Shown here piece by piece: positions 34,721 to 44,123 of a stretch of DNA of 50,608 bases. Source of the stretch: Candidatus Hermodarchaeota archaeon (lineage in GTDB: Archaea; Asgardarchaeota; Hermodarchaeia; Hermodarchaeales; Hermodarchaeaceae); assembly GCA_016840065.1 (NCBI GenBank), contig JAEOTB010000091.1, positions 1 to 50,608 on the forward strand, in the 5' to 3' direction. The notes below the pieces were generated by a model that searched no databases, was not told the DNA's origin, and saw nothing but the letters and a program-made list of their open reading frames with translations. Position numbers and translations under genes: made by a program. Position 1 is the first letter of the stretch. Every line of letters starts with the position of its first letter.

Positions 34721-35890
34721 TTAATCATTTGTCTGTATAGATTCAAGTTTTTCGTAAAGTTTCATGTGAAGTGCTGCAATGTTTGTCCATGTATATTTTT
34801 GGGCATATCTTTGGGCGTTATTGACGAGTCTTCTTTTTAATTCACTGCTACGGAGTAGTTCAATAAGCGCTTTTAGTAATGTAGTTGGATCATCGCTACC
34901 AAATAACAAGAAGTGCTTCTGAGGATAAACATGAGGCATACCTCTGACGGCGTTTTCAGTTGCAACTACAGGTTTTCCACTCTGGAATGAATAGATAGTC
35001 TTTACGTGAGTACCACCCAAATTCGGTAAGTGTGGGAGAACTATTGTATCTGGCAACGCGAATAAATCGCCAAGTTTTTCGACGAATCCCAATGGTCTAT
35101 ACCAATCGGTTTTAGGAAGAAGCGCTTTGCTCCCCCTGCCAGCAACAACAAAGATTAACCTCCTTCCTGTTGTTTTTTTAAATTCCTTCGAAATGGAATG
35201 GGATATTTTATACAGATACTTAGCAGCCTCAAGATTGGGCTTGAAGTCCATCGTGCCAAAGAATAGGGCTATGAACGCATCTGGCTCTAATCCGTATCTA
35301 TTCCGTAAAGCCGAATTATCAACGTCTTCTTGGATGTCAAGCTCAGGAACTCCATTTGGGATTACTACCATTCTATCGCGTGCAACTGCTCCATGAAGCT
35401 CCTCATACCAATCCTTGTATATTTGCCCAACAGTTATAGAAGCGCGGCAGAGCTTTAATAGAAGTCTTTGGATGAAAAGCTGGAATCTCCCACCAATACT
35501 TTTCCGAGGATCTTCAGTAAACCATCTGTCATGAAAGACTATTATGGACCTCTTACTAACTGGGCGAAGGAGAAGGAGCAGTACTAAGGTTCTTGTGAAG
35601 GGAAATGATACTATTTGAACTACATCGTATTTCTGGCTCAGACCACCCGCGATAAGTTTGACAATCCACCCAAAAAAACGTCGTAGTTTCAGTAGCCTGT
35701 TAGGCATATTGATTACCTGCAGGTTTGGATGTAGGTCCTTCAAGTGATGCCAGAATCCTCCTGACAATTTCACACGAGCACCCAAACCTGCTAACCCATC
35801 TGCAATCTGGATAATCCTTTCAGGTGTCCCTCTTGATCTCAACAAATAACCTGTGTAGAGTATTAGTATTTGCACGTTTGGTAGCTCCAT
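34721..35890 (-). CDS. Glycosyltransferase family 4-like, diverged donor site
   Basis: The 389-residue GT-B protein has LILYTGYLLRSRGTPERI at the N-terminus, FFGTMDFKPNLEAAKYLY at the domain boundary and HLPNLGGTHVKTIYSFQSGK in the donor region. The E-x7-E motif is not recognisable there, as in the GT4 gene at 26496. The overall fold and the C-terminal YTWTNIAALHMKLYEKL helix support GT4. It is transcribed in the same direction as, and just after, LamG paralogue 3. Confidence 0.78.
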   Translation of the reverse strand: MELPNVQILILYTGYLLRSRGTPERIIQIADGLAGLGARVKLSGGFWHHLKDLHPNLQVINMPNRLLKLRRFFGWIVKLIAGGLSQKYDVVQIVSFPFTRTLVLLLLLRPVSKRSIIVFHDRWFTEDPRKSIGGRFQLFIQRLLLKLCRASITVGQIYKDWYEELHGAVARDRMVVIPNGVPELDIQEDVDNSALRNRYGLEPDAFIALFFGTMDFKPNLEAAKYLYKISHSISKEFKKTTGRRLIFVVAGRGSKALLPKTDWYRPLGFVEKLGDLFALPDTIVLPHLPNLGGTHVKTIYSFQSGKPVVATENAVRGMPHVYPQKHFLLFGSDDPTTLLKALIELLRSSELKRRLVNNAQRYAQKYTWTNIAALHMKLYEKLESIQTND

Positions 35891-36028
35891 ATATCACTTT
35901 ATTTTGAATTGTTCCACAGGAATCCTTTCGAGGGTTCACACTTGGCGTTTTCCTGTTTTTCGGTTAGACTATGTAGCCAATACTTGATTTAATAAAACTT
36001 CACGTCAAGCCGATATTCATCAATTCAT

Positions 36029-39000
36029 TTAGTGTGTAGAACGGAACCTGAGTAGTAAGTTTTGGAGCCGCTTTGTTCCCTGATTGGACTTCCACCAATG
36101 GACGAAAAGGAATGTCAAAAGGACCCCTAGAAGCGGTATAGAGAGCATTATGTTTATCGACTCCGTATTTTGAACTAGGAGAAGTTCATTGAATACCAAT
36201 CGATGATTATCTATTATTACTATACGAGCTTGAGATAAGTACGGCCAATATTGACCACTTGCGTTAAATTGAAAATTAAATTCAAGATTGTTTTGTCCTG
36301 GAACAATTGACATCACGTAAACTTTAGTGAAGCGGTCAGTACTGATTAGAATCGTGATATTCTTTGAATTGGAGGCTGAAAGACCCAAATCTATAGTGAC
36401 ACTTCGATCTTCTTGGATACCAATCTGTGAACTGTGAACAGTAATGTTTTCTCCAGCGCTTGACGTGGTATTCCTTAGTTGAAAGAGATTAGCCTGTCCT
36501 TGAGGAAGAGGTATAGTGTGAATTCGTGGCGCGTAATTTGCGGTAGCATCAATAAAGGCTGTTTGGTTCACATAATTTTCCGCGATTAGAAGATTATCAA
36601 TGCATCCATTAAAGAAACAACAATCAGAGGCATCTACTCCGATCTCCAAGTCAAAGGGAGAAACACGGATAGCTCCATTAGCCAATTTAGCAGCCACCAA
36701 GAAACCATCCACATACAACTCCATTTTCTGCCCCGTATATGTAAACAAGAAATGGTGCCAAGAGCTGACATAGGGTTCTATTGGATACAAAATTTCACCA
36801 ACGCCACCTAGAGAGAATCGTATTTGATTATCCCAAACAAAGACCTCATAGGAACCATCTGCTGATGCATTTCCCTTTGCGATAACTGAGCCATTGGTAA
36901 AGAAATCAGTTTCCTCGATTTTAGCGAAGAATCCGATTGTGATTTCATTTTGGATATTAAGACTTTCACTGGCTCTGACAGTCACGTATTGTGTTCGGCC
37001 ATCAAATTCAAGCGCATATCCTTGATATCCCGTAGTGAGTGTGGCTCCGTAATTATCGCCGTTGTTCCCGTACCCACTTGAGTCTGGTACAACTGTTTCA
37101 TTGGCATCGTCGAATGTCATTACCAAGACACGAGTAGACAAACTCGACAGCTTCGAAATGTTAAGTGGACTTGGTGTTAGAATGTCTGCATATGTGAAAG
37201 GCCTGATGTAAGCGTTTGCGTATTCATACCAAGTGGTTTTATCATTATCACTAATGAGAAACAACGTATCAGCAGGAGCAGTTTCAAGTATTTCATCAAG
37301 ATCATTTAGAGTATCAGGAGGAGGAAGCATCAATCCCTTTTGGATAAGGTCACTGCTAATGTAGGGCCTCATATAGATGTAATTATTCGTAAATACGAGG
37401 TTGCTTTTGTCAGAATAGCCATCAAGAGCGCTGCTCATCGTAATAAAGCCGTAATCCTCATATAACGTAGAATACCTGATGTAGACTGAATGGTAGTAGA
37501 TTCCATTCACCAAAATCAAAATAACCATGGCAATAGAGAAGAATTTCTTTGGACTTGTGTGCCATTTCACCGATTTGCCTAAACTTATTCGGAAGCTAGT
37601 ATAGTTCTTCCTTTTAGTATGAACAAGTGAAGCTAGTAATGTCGTTAAGGCAGCTAGCTGAAGCGTGGTTACTATAATTGTCCAGAGCCGGAACTCAAAC
37701 CCAAAATCAATCCATACACCTCCAATGGTGACTATGGTCAAAAAAAGGTTGATTAAGAATAGAAGTAAGGCACCTAAAAATACTGGTAAAAGATTCCTCT
37801 CTAAGGGGTTATTTATTATATTGGACATTATGAGCAGGGTAAGCGGTATCATGAGAGGTACAATCCAGAGTGAAAGCCTACCGACATCAGAAATATAAGA
37901 TGAGCCAAGGGCGTTGAAGTAGAAAAGACCTAATGAAAGTAATATTAACCAAGCAAGCAGGGATTGGTGAAATTCTTTCCGTAAACCTGGTGAGAGAAGG
38001 AGGAGTAGTGGTAGCGCCACAATAACAGCTGACACCAAGAAGTTAGAAGCTTCAGGACTGAGAAGGCAATAGAAGTAATCAAGACTGCTAGTTATCCCAT
38101 GTGAGAATACTGTAACTGCACCAGGATTCCAGGGAGGGGCGAGGAACCAACCGAGAATCTGTTCTACTGGGCTTACAAACAGGAATCCCCCGAAGAGAGA
38201 CCCCAGATATTCATTTTGTAAAAACCAGACAGAGATAACATAGGGAATATCAAGACAGAATTCGTAAAGAAGAACAGGAAGCACTAAAAGAGCAAGCAGG
38301 ATTTTATAGCGTGTTTCAGTTTTATAGAGTCGGTAGCGAAGTAGAATATAAACAGAGAGTACCCACATAACAACGAGAACTAGTATGTTAAGCTTGATCA
38401 AGCTCAATGCAGCAAGACCCATTGCAGAATATACTAGATTTGAAACTGAGATAGATACAGAACCCTCAGTTCTAGCAAATGAGCGCGAAAAGAATAGGAC
38501 TGCAAATACCGCGTAAAATGCAAGGGCAAGATCGTTCAAAGAAAGAGCAGAGAAATAAAACATACGAGGAGTAAGGGTAACAATGACAAAGACTGTAATG
38601 CGCATCCATCTTTCCTTTACGATGAGAGATGAGGTCAATGCAGTCATAATAAGAAAGCTCGCTCCGATAAGGCCAGCTTGGTATCCTGCCACCCCAGTTG
38701 AACAAATAAAAGAACATAGAAGATAAGTCCAGAAATATCTTCCTTGAAGCAGAGCGATCAACTCAGCTCTATCCGGCCTAATACCCACCGGAGAGATTAC
38801 GCCATCAATAATTCCCGACAGCGCAGTTGAAATATAACTCGTCTCATCTGGAGCAAAGAAGCGGGGAAAAATATTGATAAACAAAAGTACGAAGAGATAG
38901 GTTGCAAAAACAAGACAGGTAAATAGGAAACCTGATTTGCTAAGCTTTGGTTCTCTTTTTCTGACTACTGAAATAATTGTAGCAATTAATACAAGACTGA

Positions 39001-39316
39001 AGTTAGTCAATGAATAAGTTAAGGGTATGAAGGGGATGTTTAGAAGAAGAAAGCTCGAGGTTGTAAAAACAAGTAATAATGTAGAAACGAAGAAGCCCTT
39101 TATGACCAATTCTGCAAGGCTAGTGTCTGGATTACTACCAAGTGCTATAAGAAGCATTAGACCTGGGATAATGAACAAGCATGGAAACACGAGTATAATT
39201 TTGATTAGTGGAATTGGTTCCGCTATTGAAAGGACAAGATAGATTAGTTCTAGGAGGATTACAAAGACGAAGAGGCTCTGATTTTTCAGAGTTGTAATAG
39301 TTTCATTTGTAGTCAT
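36029..39316 (-). CDS. Giant membrane protein: GT-C-like core fused to a LamG domain (paralogue 3)
   Basis: The 1095-residue protein shares the layout of paralogues 1 and 2: a polytopic N-terminus with PRFFAPDETSYISTA, the external WYEYANAYIRPFTYAD, and LamG from VMTFDDANETVVPDSSGYGN through WHHFLFTYTGQKMELYVDG to DLEIGVDAS. A beta region with ISTDRFTKVYVM precedes a final helix. It is the most diverged copy; its LamG segment has a CC pair (DASDCC) absent in the others. ATG 39316 has GGGAGG five bases upstream. The conserved block before paralogues 1 and 2 is missing here; instead the upstream stretch is a GT4 gene relic. Confidence 0.72.
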   Translation of the reverse strand: MTTNETITTLKNQSLFVFVILLELIYLVLSIAEPIPLIKIILVFPCLFIIPGLMLLIALGSNPDTSLAELVIKGFFVSTLLLVFTTSSFLLLNIPFIPLTYSLTNFSLVLIATIISVVRKREPKLSKSGFLFTCLVFATYLFVLLFINIFPRFFAPDETSYISTALSGIIDGVISPVGIRPDRAELIALLQGRYFWTYLLCSFICSTGVAGYQAGLIGASFLIMTALTSSLIVKERWMRITVFVIVTLTPRMFYFSALSLNDLALAFYAVFAVLFFSRSFARTEGSVSISVSNLVYSAMGLAALSLIKLNILVLVVMWVLSVYILLRYRLYKTETRYKILLALLVLPVLLYEFCLDIPYVISVWFLQNEYLGSLFGGFLFVSPVEQILGWFLAPPWNPGAVTVFSHGITSSLDYFYCLLSPEASNFLVSAVIVALPLLLLLSPGLRKEFHQSLLAWLILLSLGLFYFNALGSSYISDVGRLSLWIVPLMIPLTLLIMSNIINNPLERNLLPVFLGALLLFLINLFLTIVTIGGVWIDFGFEFRLWTIIVTTLQLAALTTLLASLVHTKRKNYTSFRISLGKSVKWHTSPKKFFSIAMVILILVNGIYYHSVYIRYSTLYEDYGFITMSSALDGYSDKSNLVFTNNYIYMRPYISSDLIQKGLMLPPPDTLNDLDEILETAPADTLFLISDNDKTTWYEYANAYIRPFTYADILTPSPLNISKLSSLSTRVLVMTFDDANETVVPDSSGYGNNGDNYGATLTTGYQGYALEFDGRTQYVTVRASESLNIQNEITIGFFAKIEETDFFTNGSVIAKGNASADGSYEVFVWDNQIRFSLGGVGEILYPIEPYVSSWHHFLFTYTGQKMELYVDGFLVAAKLANGAIRVSPFDLEIGVDASDCCFFNGCIDNLLIAENYVNQTAFIDATANYAPRIHTIPLPQGQANLFQLRNTTSSAGENITVHSSQIGIQEDRSVTIDLGLSASNSKNITILISTDRFTKVYVMSIVPGQNNLEFNFQFNASGQYWPYLSQARIVIIDNHRLVFNELLLVQNTESINIMLSIPLLGVLLTFLFVHWWKSNQGTKRLQNLLLRFRSTH

Positions 39317-39342
39317 CTAATCCTCCCTCGAAATCTCATCTG

Positions 39343-39492
39343 TTATTTAGATTGGAGCATGTTCTTGGTGTAAATTTGATGTAGGTTTCTAGGATGATGT
39401 TCAAACGTGAACCTTTGTTTAACGATTTCTCTATTCGCTTCACCCAATTTGTGTCTATTGTATCGAGCTGGTAAATCAGCATAAGAAACATC
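39343..39492 (-). pseudogene. Relic of a GT4 glycosyltransferase C-terminus
   Basis: Reading on past the TGA of the FkbM gene in the same frame gives 49 codons ending in TAA at 39343. They contain GEANREIVKQRF and LHQIYTKN. The GT4 gene at 40322 ends with GAANKEIVTQRF and LLQIYN at matching spacing, the conserved last helix of GT4 proteins. No start, no acceptor domain and no donor motif are present, so this is the tail of a lost gene. It occupies the position before LamG paralogue 3 that an intact GT4 gene occupies before paralogue 1. Confidence 0.75.
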
Positions 39493-40311
39493 TCAAGATT
39501 GTAGAATAGAGGTGTGATGTGCTTCTAATATCAGACACTTATCGTATAGGTTCAGCGTTCGCCCTATGATGTACCCGTGGTTACTCAGCCATTTATGAAT
39601 TTCAAATTCTTTTACAACAGACAAATGAATTTCTATGACAAGACGCTTCACTTTGGTGTATTGCCTCTCTAACCCTTGCAGAACCTCAGTTTCCATCCCT
39701 TCAACATCGATTTTAACTAAATCAACAACTTTGGGCTCTGACAATACATCGTCTAAAGGAACCACTGAAACCGTCGCACTTTCCAATGCGTCAACCAAGA
39801 ACTGATCTTTTAGAGAACTATCACCTCTACTCAAACTTCCAAAATGAAGTACACCTCTACCGCTCTTATCCCCTACTGCTACATCATGGGAGCTGACTCT
39901 TTCTCCGAGTTTGTTTAACCGAATGTTCTTAACAAGAAAGTGATAATTATCAGGATTGGGTTCAAATGCAAGAATTCTCGCTTTGACAGCCTGTTTAGAC
40001 ATTTGAAGAGTAAACAAACCGATGTGCGCTCCAACATCAAGTATGTATTTGAACTGTTCTGCTTGTGCTACGTTGTATATTTCTTTGTGATAAATCTCGG
40101 AGATAATCGTCATGATTCTGAAATCATCTAGTGGATATGCCAAGCGATTTCCATCAGGTAGCGCACCAATTAATCCTCTACCTTTAAACAGCGACCGAAA
40201 CGCTGATGTTACAAGTTTGTGACCGAAAAACAGAGCGAGAAAATTAATACTCAAGTCCCTCAATCTGAGAGGGAGTCGGAGTGTTAGCCAATATTTCAAC
40301 CTTCTAAGCAT
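39493..40311 (-). CDS. FkbM-family SAM-dependent methyltransferase
   Basis: FkbM enzymes O-methylate sugars and natural products. The 272-residue protein has the SAM site ILDVGAHIGLFTLQMSK, AFEPNPDNYHFLVKN and the family signature LVKIDVEGMETEVLQGL. It begins four bases after GTGAGG and ten bases after the upstream GT4 gene, so the pair is an operon. It likely caps or decorates a glycan residue. The sequence following its stop codon is the GT4 relic, in the same frame. Confidence 0.88.
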   Translation of the reverse strand: MLRRLKYWLTLRLPLRLRDLSINFLALFFGHKLVTSAFRSLFKGRGLIGALPDGNRLAYPLDDFRIMTIISEIYHKEIYNVAQAEQFKYILDVGAHIGLFTLQMSKQAVKARILAFEPNPDNYHFLVKNIRLNKLGERVSSHDVAVGDKSGRGVLHFGSLSRGDSSLKDQFLVDALESATVSVVPLDDVLSEPKVVDLVKIDVEGMETEVLQGLERQYTKVKRLVIEIHLSVVKEFEIHKWLSNHGYIIGRTLNLYDKCLILEAHHTSILQS

Positions 40312-40321
40312 TTTTCCTCAC

Positions 40322-41428
40322 TTACAAGGTTTCCAGTACAAGATTGTAAATTTGTAGCAGGCGTTGAAAATGACGTTCACTAGAAAACCTTTGGGTCACG
40401 ATTTCCTTGTTCGCTGCGCCCATCTTCTCCCTTCTACTCGAATCTTCTGCTAGAAAAATCATCTTGTCATAGATTGCATCTGAACCTTTCTGTGATAAGG
40501 GATTGAACAGACAGCTTGTGTCTTGTAATGTCTCTGGAATTCCACCAATATCTGACGCAATTGAAGGGAGCCCGCAGCTCATTGCTTCTAGAAGAGACCA
40601 AGGATGAGCTTCGCTCAATGAGGGTAAAATGAACGCATCAGCCATACTATAAATTTCTGGCATTTTGCTGTGCGGTTGATAACCAATGAATTCCACATGA
40701 CTTTTTATCTTCAGCAAACGTGTTAAGGTTAGAAGCCTCGTCTTTAGGGGACCTTCCCCACATATGACCAGCTTGGCATTACCCATAGCTTGATATGATT
40801 TTACGAATTTACTGAAAGCCTTGAGGAGATTTTCGTGATTTTTTACAGGTGATAGACTCGCAACGTTAAGGAAGATTAAGTCGTTTTTTGATCTAATCCT
40901 TTTCAACCTTACATCCTTCACTTCTTGTTTGCTAAAAAAGCTGACATCTATTCCATTATAAAGAGTGCTTATTTTTTGTGGAGAAACACCAGATGCAGCA
41001 AGTTCTTTCCGAGCCCTTTCACATACAGAGATAATATGGGATGCGGTCTCCCAAGTCTTCCGTGTTGTAATTCTTCCTAGAAGGTTTCGTCTGAGCCCAT
41101 AGCCGACACTAGGCACCGAGAATACATCAACACCGTGTGTATGAACTAGGAGGGGTTTGTTATGTATTCTCTTTGTTAGAGCATACCAGAAACCTAGAGG
41201 AAACGAGAATTGTATATGAAGAATGTCATAATGAACTAACCTTCTCAACAACAGAGATGCGCCTAATAACCGTCCTAAGGGGACCTTGCCTTCGAGTTTT
41301 TTTCGTGAAGCTTTCACGAGAAAAGTATCTACATTAACACCAAATTTCGCCACTCCTTTCTTCAATGAATCTAAGTACTGTGTTTTAGCACATAATGTTG
41401 GAATATCAGTAACCACAGCGATTTTCAT
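40322..41428 (-). CDS. Glycosyltransferase family 4
   Basis: The 368-residue GT-B enzyme has MKIAVVTDIPTLCAKTQYLD, LVHTHGVDVFSVPS, FLNVASLSPVKNHENLLKAF and the donor site LPSLSEAHPWSLLEAMSCGL with both E-x7-E glutamates. ATG 41428 is preferred because it opens the family motif; GTG 41437 is three codons upstream. It sits in a minus-strand run (41450, this gene, the FkbM gene) with short gaps, suggesting one transcript. Its C-terminal helix is the closest match to the relic at 39343. Confidence 0.87.
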   Translation of the reverse strand: MKIAVVTDIPTLCAKTQYLDSLKKGVAKFGVNVDTFLVKASRKKLEGKVPLGRLLGASLLLRRLVHYDILHIQFSFPLGFWYALTKRIHNKPLLVHTHGVDVFSVPSVGYGLRRNLLGRITTRKTWETASHIISVCERARKELAASGVSPQKISTLYNGIDVSFFSKQEVKDVRLKRIRSKNDLIFLNVASLSPVKNHENLLKAFSKFVKSYQAMGNAKLVICGEGPLKTRLLTLTRLLKIKSHVEFIGYQPHSKMPEIYSMADAFILPSLSEAHPWSLLEAMSCGLPSIASDIGGIPETLQDTSCLFNPLSQKGSDAIYDKMIFLAEDSSRREKMGAANKEIVTQRFSSERHFQRLLQIYNLVLETL

Positions 41429-41449
41429 TGTAAACACTCATCAAACATA

Positions 41450-42628
41450 TCAGCGCAATACTCTTAGGATTCTCTCAACTTGAGCATTTATGTCATATTC
41501 CTGGGCAGCTTCAAATGCCTGTCGTGATAACTCACGGAGAAGATGCTCATCCTTGGCTAGCTGAAATATTGCATTGACCATAGCTTCCTCATCACCAGGC
41601 TGTACTAAGAAGACCCCCTTTCCTTCCATTTGTCGAAAGCCCCTTACTGCCGTTGCTATAACTGGTTTCCCAGCAACAAGGGCTTCAACTAGTTTCATAG
41701 GTGTATGAATCAATCCTTCCATTTGCGGACGTGGTATCACAACAACTCTGAACAGTTTGAACATATCCTCAAAGAGACATTCTCTTTTTACTGCACCACA
41801 AAAGATAACATTCCGACCAAGTTCCAGATTTTCTGATAGCTGTTCGAGTTCTTCCTTTAGAGGTCCATCACCTATAATGTATAATTTTACATCTTTCTCT
41901 TTCTTGACTACTTTGGCGAAGCTTTTGATCAGGAAGGGAAGGCCTTGCCATTTGGCTAGTATTCCGAAGTAACCGAATGTTCCTGAAGGTATTTTCTCCA
42001 GCTTTGAAAGTGGAATACTAGACGTGTCTACTGCGATTCTTGTTAAGATGATTTTGTCTCGTGGAAAACCTGTTTTTATGAGCTTTTGCAGATGGGCTTC
42101 ACCCATAACCTTTAGAAAACTGTAGACCTGAAGGTTTTCAAAGAGCTGTAGGATGCCCAAGATTTTTGGTGGAAAGAACATAGTGGCTTCAGGGGAGGTT
42201 GACAGAACCTCACCATCCGCAACGCTTCTAATTCCTAGTATCTTCATTATTGGTGCTAAAGGGAGGGTTGGAATTGAATGCCTTATCATGCAAAGTCGTG
42301 TATTGTTTCTTATGAAAGCATAAACTACTGTGAAGATTTCTACAAGGTAGAAGGCTAGTAAACGCAATATTGTAGTCAATGTGATTCCCGTACTGACTAT
42401 CTCTGGTAATCTTGGTGGATAGAGAGGGATTCTTGTCACTTTGATTCCCTTTTCCCTCATTTCGTCGTCGAATTGTTTTCCGTCTTTGTTCAGGGGACAA
42501 ACTAGAATTACTCGCATGCCTTTGCGCCTAAAGGCGTTAACTAATTCGAGGTAGTTGGAGGTGTCACCAGTTGTTCCAGGGAAATTTGATGGTGAAATAA
42601 CAACAATAGCCCCTCGTTTTCCGTTCAT
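41450..42628 (-). CDS. Glycosyltransferase family 4-like
   Basis: The 392-residue protein has GAIVVISPSNFPGTTGDTSN at the start, GTFGYFGILAKWQGLPFLI, YIIGDGPLKEELEQL and the donor-region PRPQMEGLIHTPMKLVEALV, where spacing to the Glu pair differs slightly from the classic motif. ATG 42628 is chosen because GGTGG lies seven bases upstream; the frame runs to 42661. It is part of a minus-strand run from the acyltransferase at 43987 to the FkbM gene. Confidence 0.82.
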   Translation of the reverse strand: MNGKRGAIVVISPSNFPGTTGDTSNYLELVNAFRRKGMRVILVCPLNKDGKQFDDEMREKGIKVTRIPLYPPRLPEIVSTGITLTTILRLLAFYLVEIFTVVYAFIRNNTRLCMIRHSIPTLPLAPIMKILGIRSVADGEVLSTSPEATMFFPPKILGILQLFENLQVYSFLKVMGEAHLQKLIKTGFPRDKIILTRIAVDTSSIPLSKLEKIPSGTFGYFGILAKWQGLPFLIKSFAKVVKKEKDVKLYIIGDGPLKEELEQLSENLELGRNVIFCGAVKRECLFEDMFKLFRVVVIPRPQMEGLIHTPMKLVEALVAGKPVIATAVRGFRQMEGKGVFLVQPGDEEAMVNAIFQLAKDEHLLRELSRQAFEAAQEYDINAQVERILRVLR

Positions 42629-42680
42629 CCCAAGACCACCTACCTTTCTTACCATATTCAATAAGGGATTGAAAATTACA

Positions 42681-43427
42681 CTAGGACCTCTGAAATACAG
42701 AAGCCGCTGATTTGAAGTAGATTTGTCTAACAGCTTCTTTTGGAAAGCGACACACTTTGATGGCGTACATTGAAACGTCTATGTCGAAGAAAGGAGCGTC
42801 TGTACCGAACAGGATGTGATCTGCACCGACAGTTTGGACTCCTTTCTTTAGTAATAGGGGGTTCAAACATCCAGATGTATCAAGGAAAATATTTTCTTTC
42901 TCCCTTTTTTCATCCAAGAGTTTTAGTGCTGCAAGAACAAGATCATTAGCTAGACCGCCCATATGAGCGCATACAAACTTGATTTCAGGATACTGCTCGT
43001 TGATTCTCAGGACATATTTTATCCTACTTAATTCGCCACGGCCGCAGTGAATCAGTAATGGTTTTTTGTACTTGGCAGCTAAATCCAAAATCTGAACCGC
43101 TTGGTCGATTCTTTCTTGGTTAATACTCGGATGGAACTTGATACCAAACACATCATCACTGGCAACCATTTCCTCTTCAAACTGATTTGAGTGAAACCAG
43201 ACAAGTGGCCATAGTTTTTCTTTTCCCTCAAACTTCTGAATAGCCGATAAGAAGGCATGGTTTGTATCTACAGCATCCATACCTGATTGAAGTAGTACCA
43301 TGACTACCATCCTATCCACGATTCGTTGGTCAAGTCTTGATTTAATGTGACTGAAATCAAATGTGAATTCAGGCCCGATAGGGTTATTCTTGGGTAGAAA
43401 GTGTACATGAGCATCAATTATCCTCAT
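42681..43427 (-). CDS. Amidohydrolase-family TIM-barrel hydrolase
   Basis: The 248-residue protein shows metal-site motifs in order: IDAHVHFLP (HxH), GIKFHPS, LLIHCGRGE, CAHMGG and FGTDAPFFD, the pattern of amidohydrolase-2 enzymes. These hydrolyse or decarboxylate cyclic and acyl substrates. A role in removing an acyl group or opening a sugar derivative is possible, but the family is too broad to say. I choose ATG 43427, nine bases after AAGGAT; TTG 43436 overlaps the upstream stop by four bases and is the alternative. Co-transcription with the acyltransferase is likely either way. Confidence 0.82.
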   Translation of the reverse strand: MRIIDAHVHFLPKNNPIGPEFTFDFSHIKSRLDQRIVDRMVVMVLLQSGMDAVDTNHAFLSAIQKFEGKEKLWPLVWFHSNQFEEEMVASDDVFGIKFHPSINQERIDQAVQILDLAAKYKKPLLIHCGRGELSRIKYVLRINEQYPEIKFVCAHMGGLANDLVLAALKLLDEKREKENIFLDTSGCLNPLLLKKGVQTVGADHILFGTDAPFFDIDVSMYAIKVCRFPKEAVRQIYFKSAASVFQRS

Positions 43428-43432
43428 ATTAA

Positions 43433-43987
43433 TCAAATCCTTAGACGTTCGTCTTCGGGGACTTCACCGACAACTCGTGCAGGACTACCTATCACAATCT
43501 TGTAATCAGGAACATCACGTGTAACAAGAGCGCCTGCCCCTACTAGAGCTTCCTTCCCGATTGTGACACCAGGAAGAATTATTACTCCACCAGCAATCCT
43601 CGCACCGAACTTGATTAAGGGTGCATCTCTTTTCACTTCATAATCCCTTCCATGACTTATCTTTCGGGTGTTCAAAGTAGTAACATGAACCGCCATGAAG
43701 ACATGATCCTCAATTACTAGACCACTGGTGAGATGGCATTGCCCATAGATGCTGACATGATCACCGATACTAACCTCATTCTCAACAGCGCAAAGATTTC
43801 CCACAGTTGTGTTCTTTCCAATTACAGTCTTCTCACGTATAGTAGTGAAGCTACAAATGATACTATTATCACCAATCTCAACATCAGGGTAAATCAAAGC
43901 GAACGGCCGGACTGTAACGTTCTTACCCAGCTTAACTGGTCCTAAGAAAATACCACCACTAGTTTGAGTAACCTCCCGAGGCAACAT
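43433..43987 (-). CDS. Left-handed beta-helix (hexapeptide) acyltransferase
   Basis: The 184-residue protein is built of hexapeptide turns such as LGKNVTVRPFALIYPDVEIG and VIGKNTTVGNLCAVENEVSI. The conserved GVTIGKEALVGAGALVTRDV and IGSPARVVG at the C-terminus are the mark of WbpD/NeuD-like N- or O-acetyltransferases acting on nucleotide sugars. A TATA-like ATCTAAAAAG lies at 44011-44020, about 25 bases before the ATG, so the mRNA may be leaderless. It leads the run that continues through the amidohydrolase to the FkbM gene. Confidence 0.87.
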   Translation of the reverse strand: MLPREVTQTSGGIFLGPVKLGKNVTVRPFALIYPDVEIGDNSIICSFTTIREKTVIGKNTTVGNLCAVENEVSIGDHVSIYGQCHLTSGLVIEDHVFMAVHVTTLNTRKISHGRDYEVKRDAPLIKFGARIAGGVIILPGVTIGKEALVGAGALVTRDVPDYKIVIGSPARVVGEVPEDERLRI

Positions 43988-44010
43988 AACCTACTGTCTT
44001 ACAGAGCCCC

Positions 44011-44020
44011 CTTTTTAGAT
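44011..44020 (-). promoter_or_regulatory. TATA-like box of the acyltransferase gene
   Basis: ATCTAAAAAG on the minus strand lies 24-33 bases before ATG 43987, the spacing expected for a leaderless archaeal transcript, and no clear ribosome-binding site is present. Confidence 0.4.
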
Positions 44021-44123
44021 TTAGGCTTCTCAAAGAGACTAACAGAATAATCTCAACAATCAAGCTGTTAATTAGTTCCAGAATGTTTTTCAACTTGTTA
44101 CGGGGCATTGTTTCCACTGGCTT

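Noticed and set aside
39343..39492. Stop-codon readthrough giving an FkbM-GT4 fusion protein
   Set aside because: The FkbM protein is complete at its normal length, and the remaining segment is only a GT4 tail without catalytic parts; shared frame has a one-in-three chance probability.
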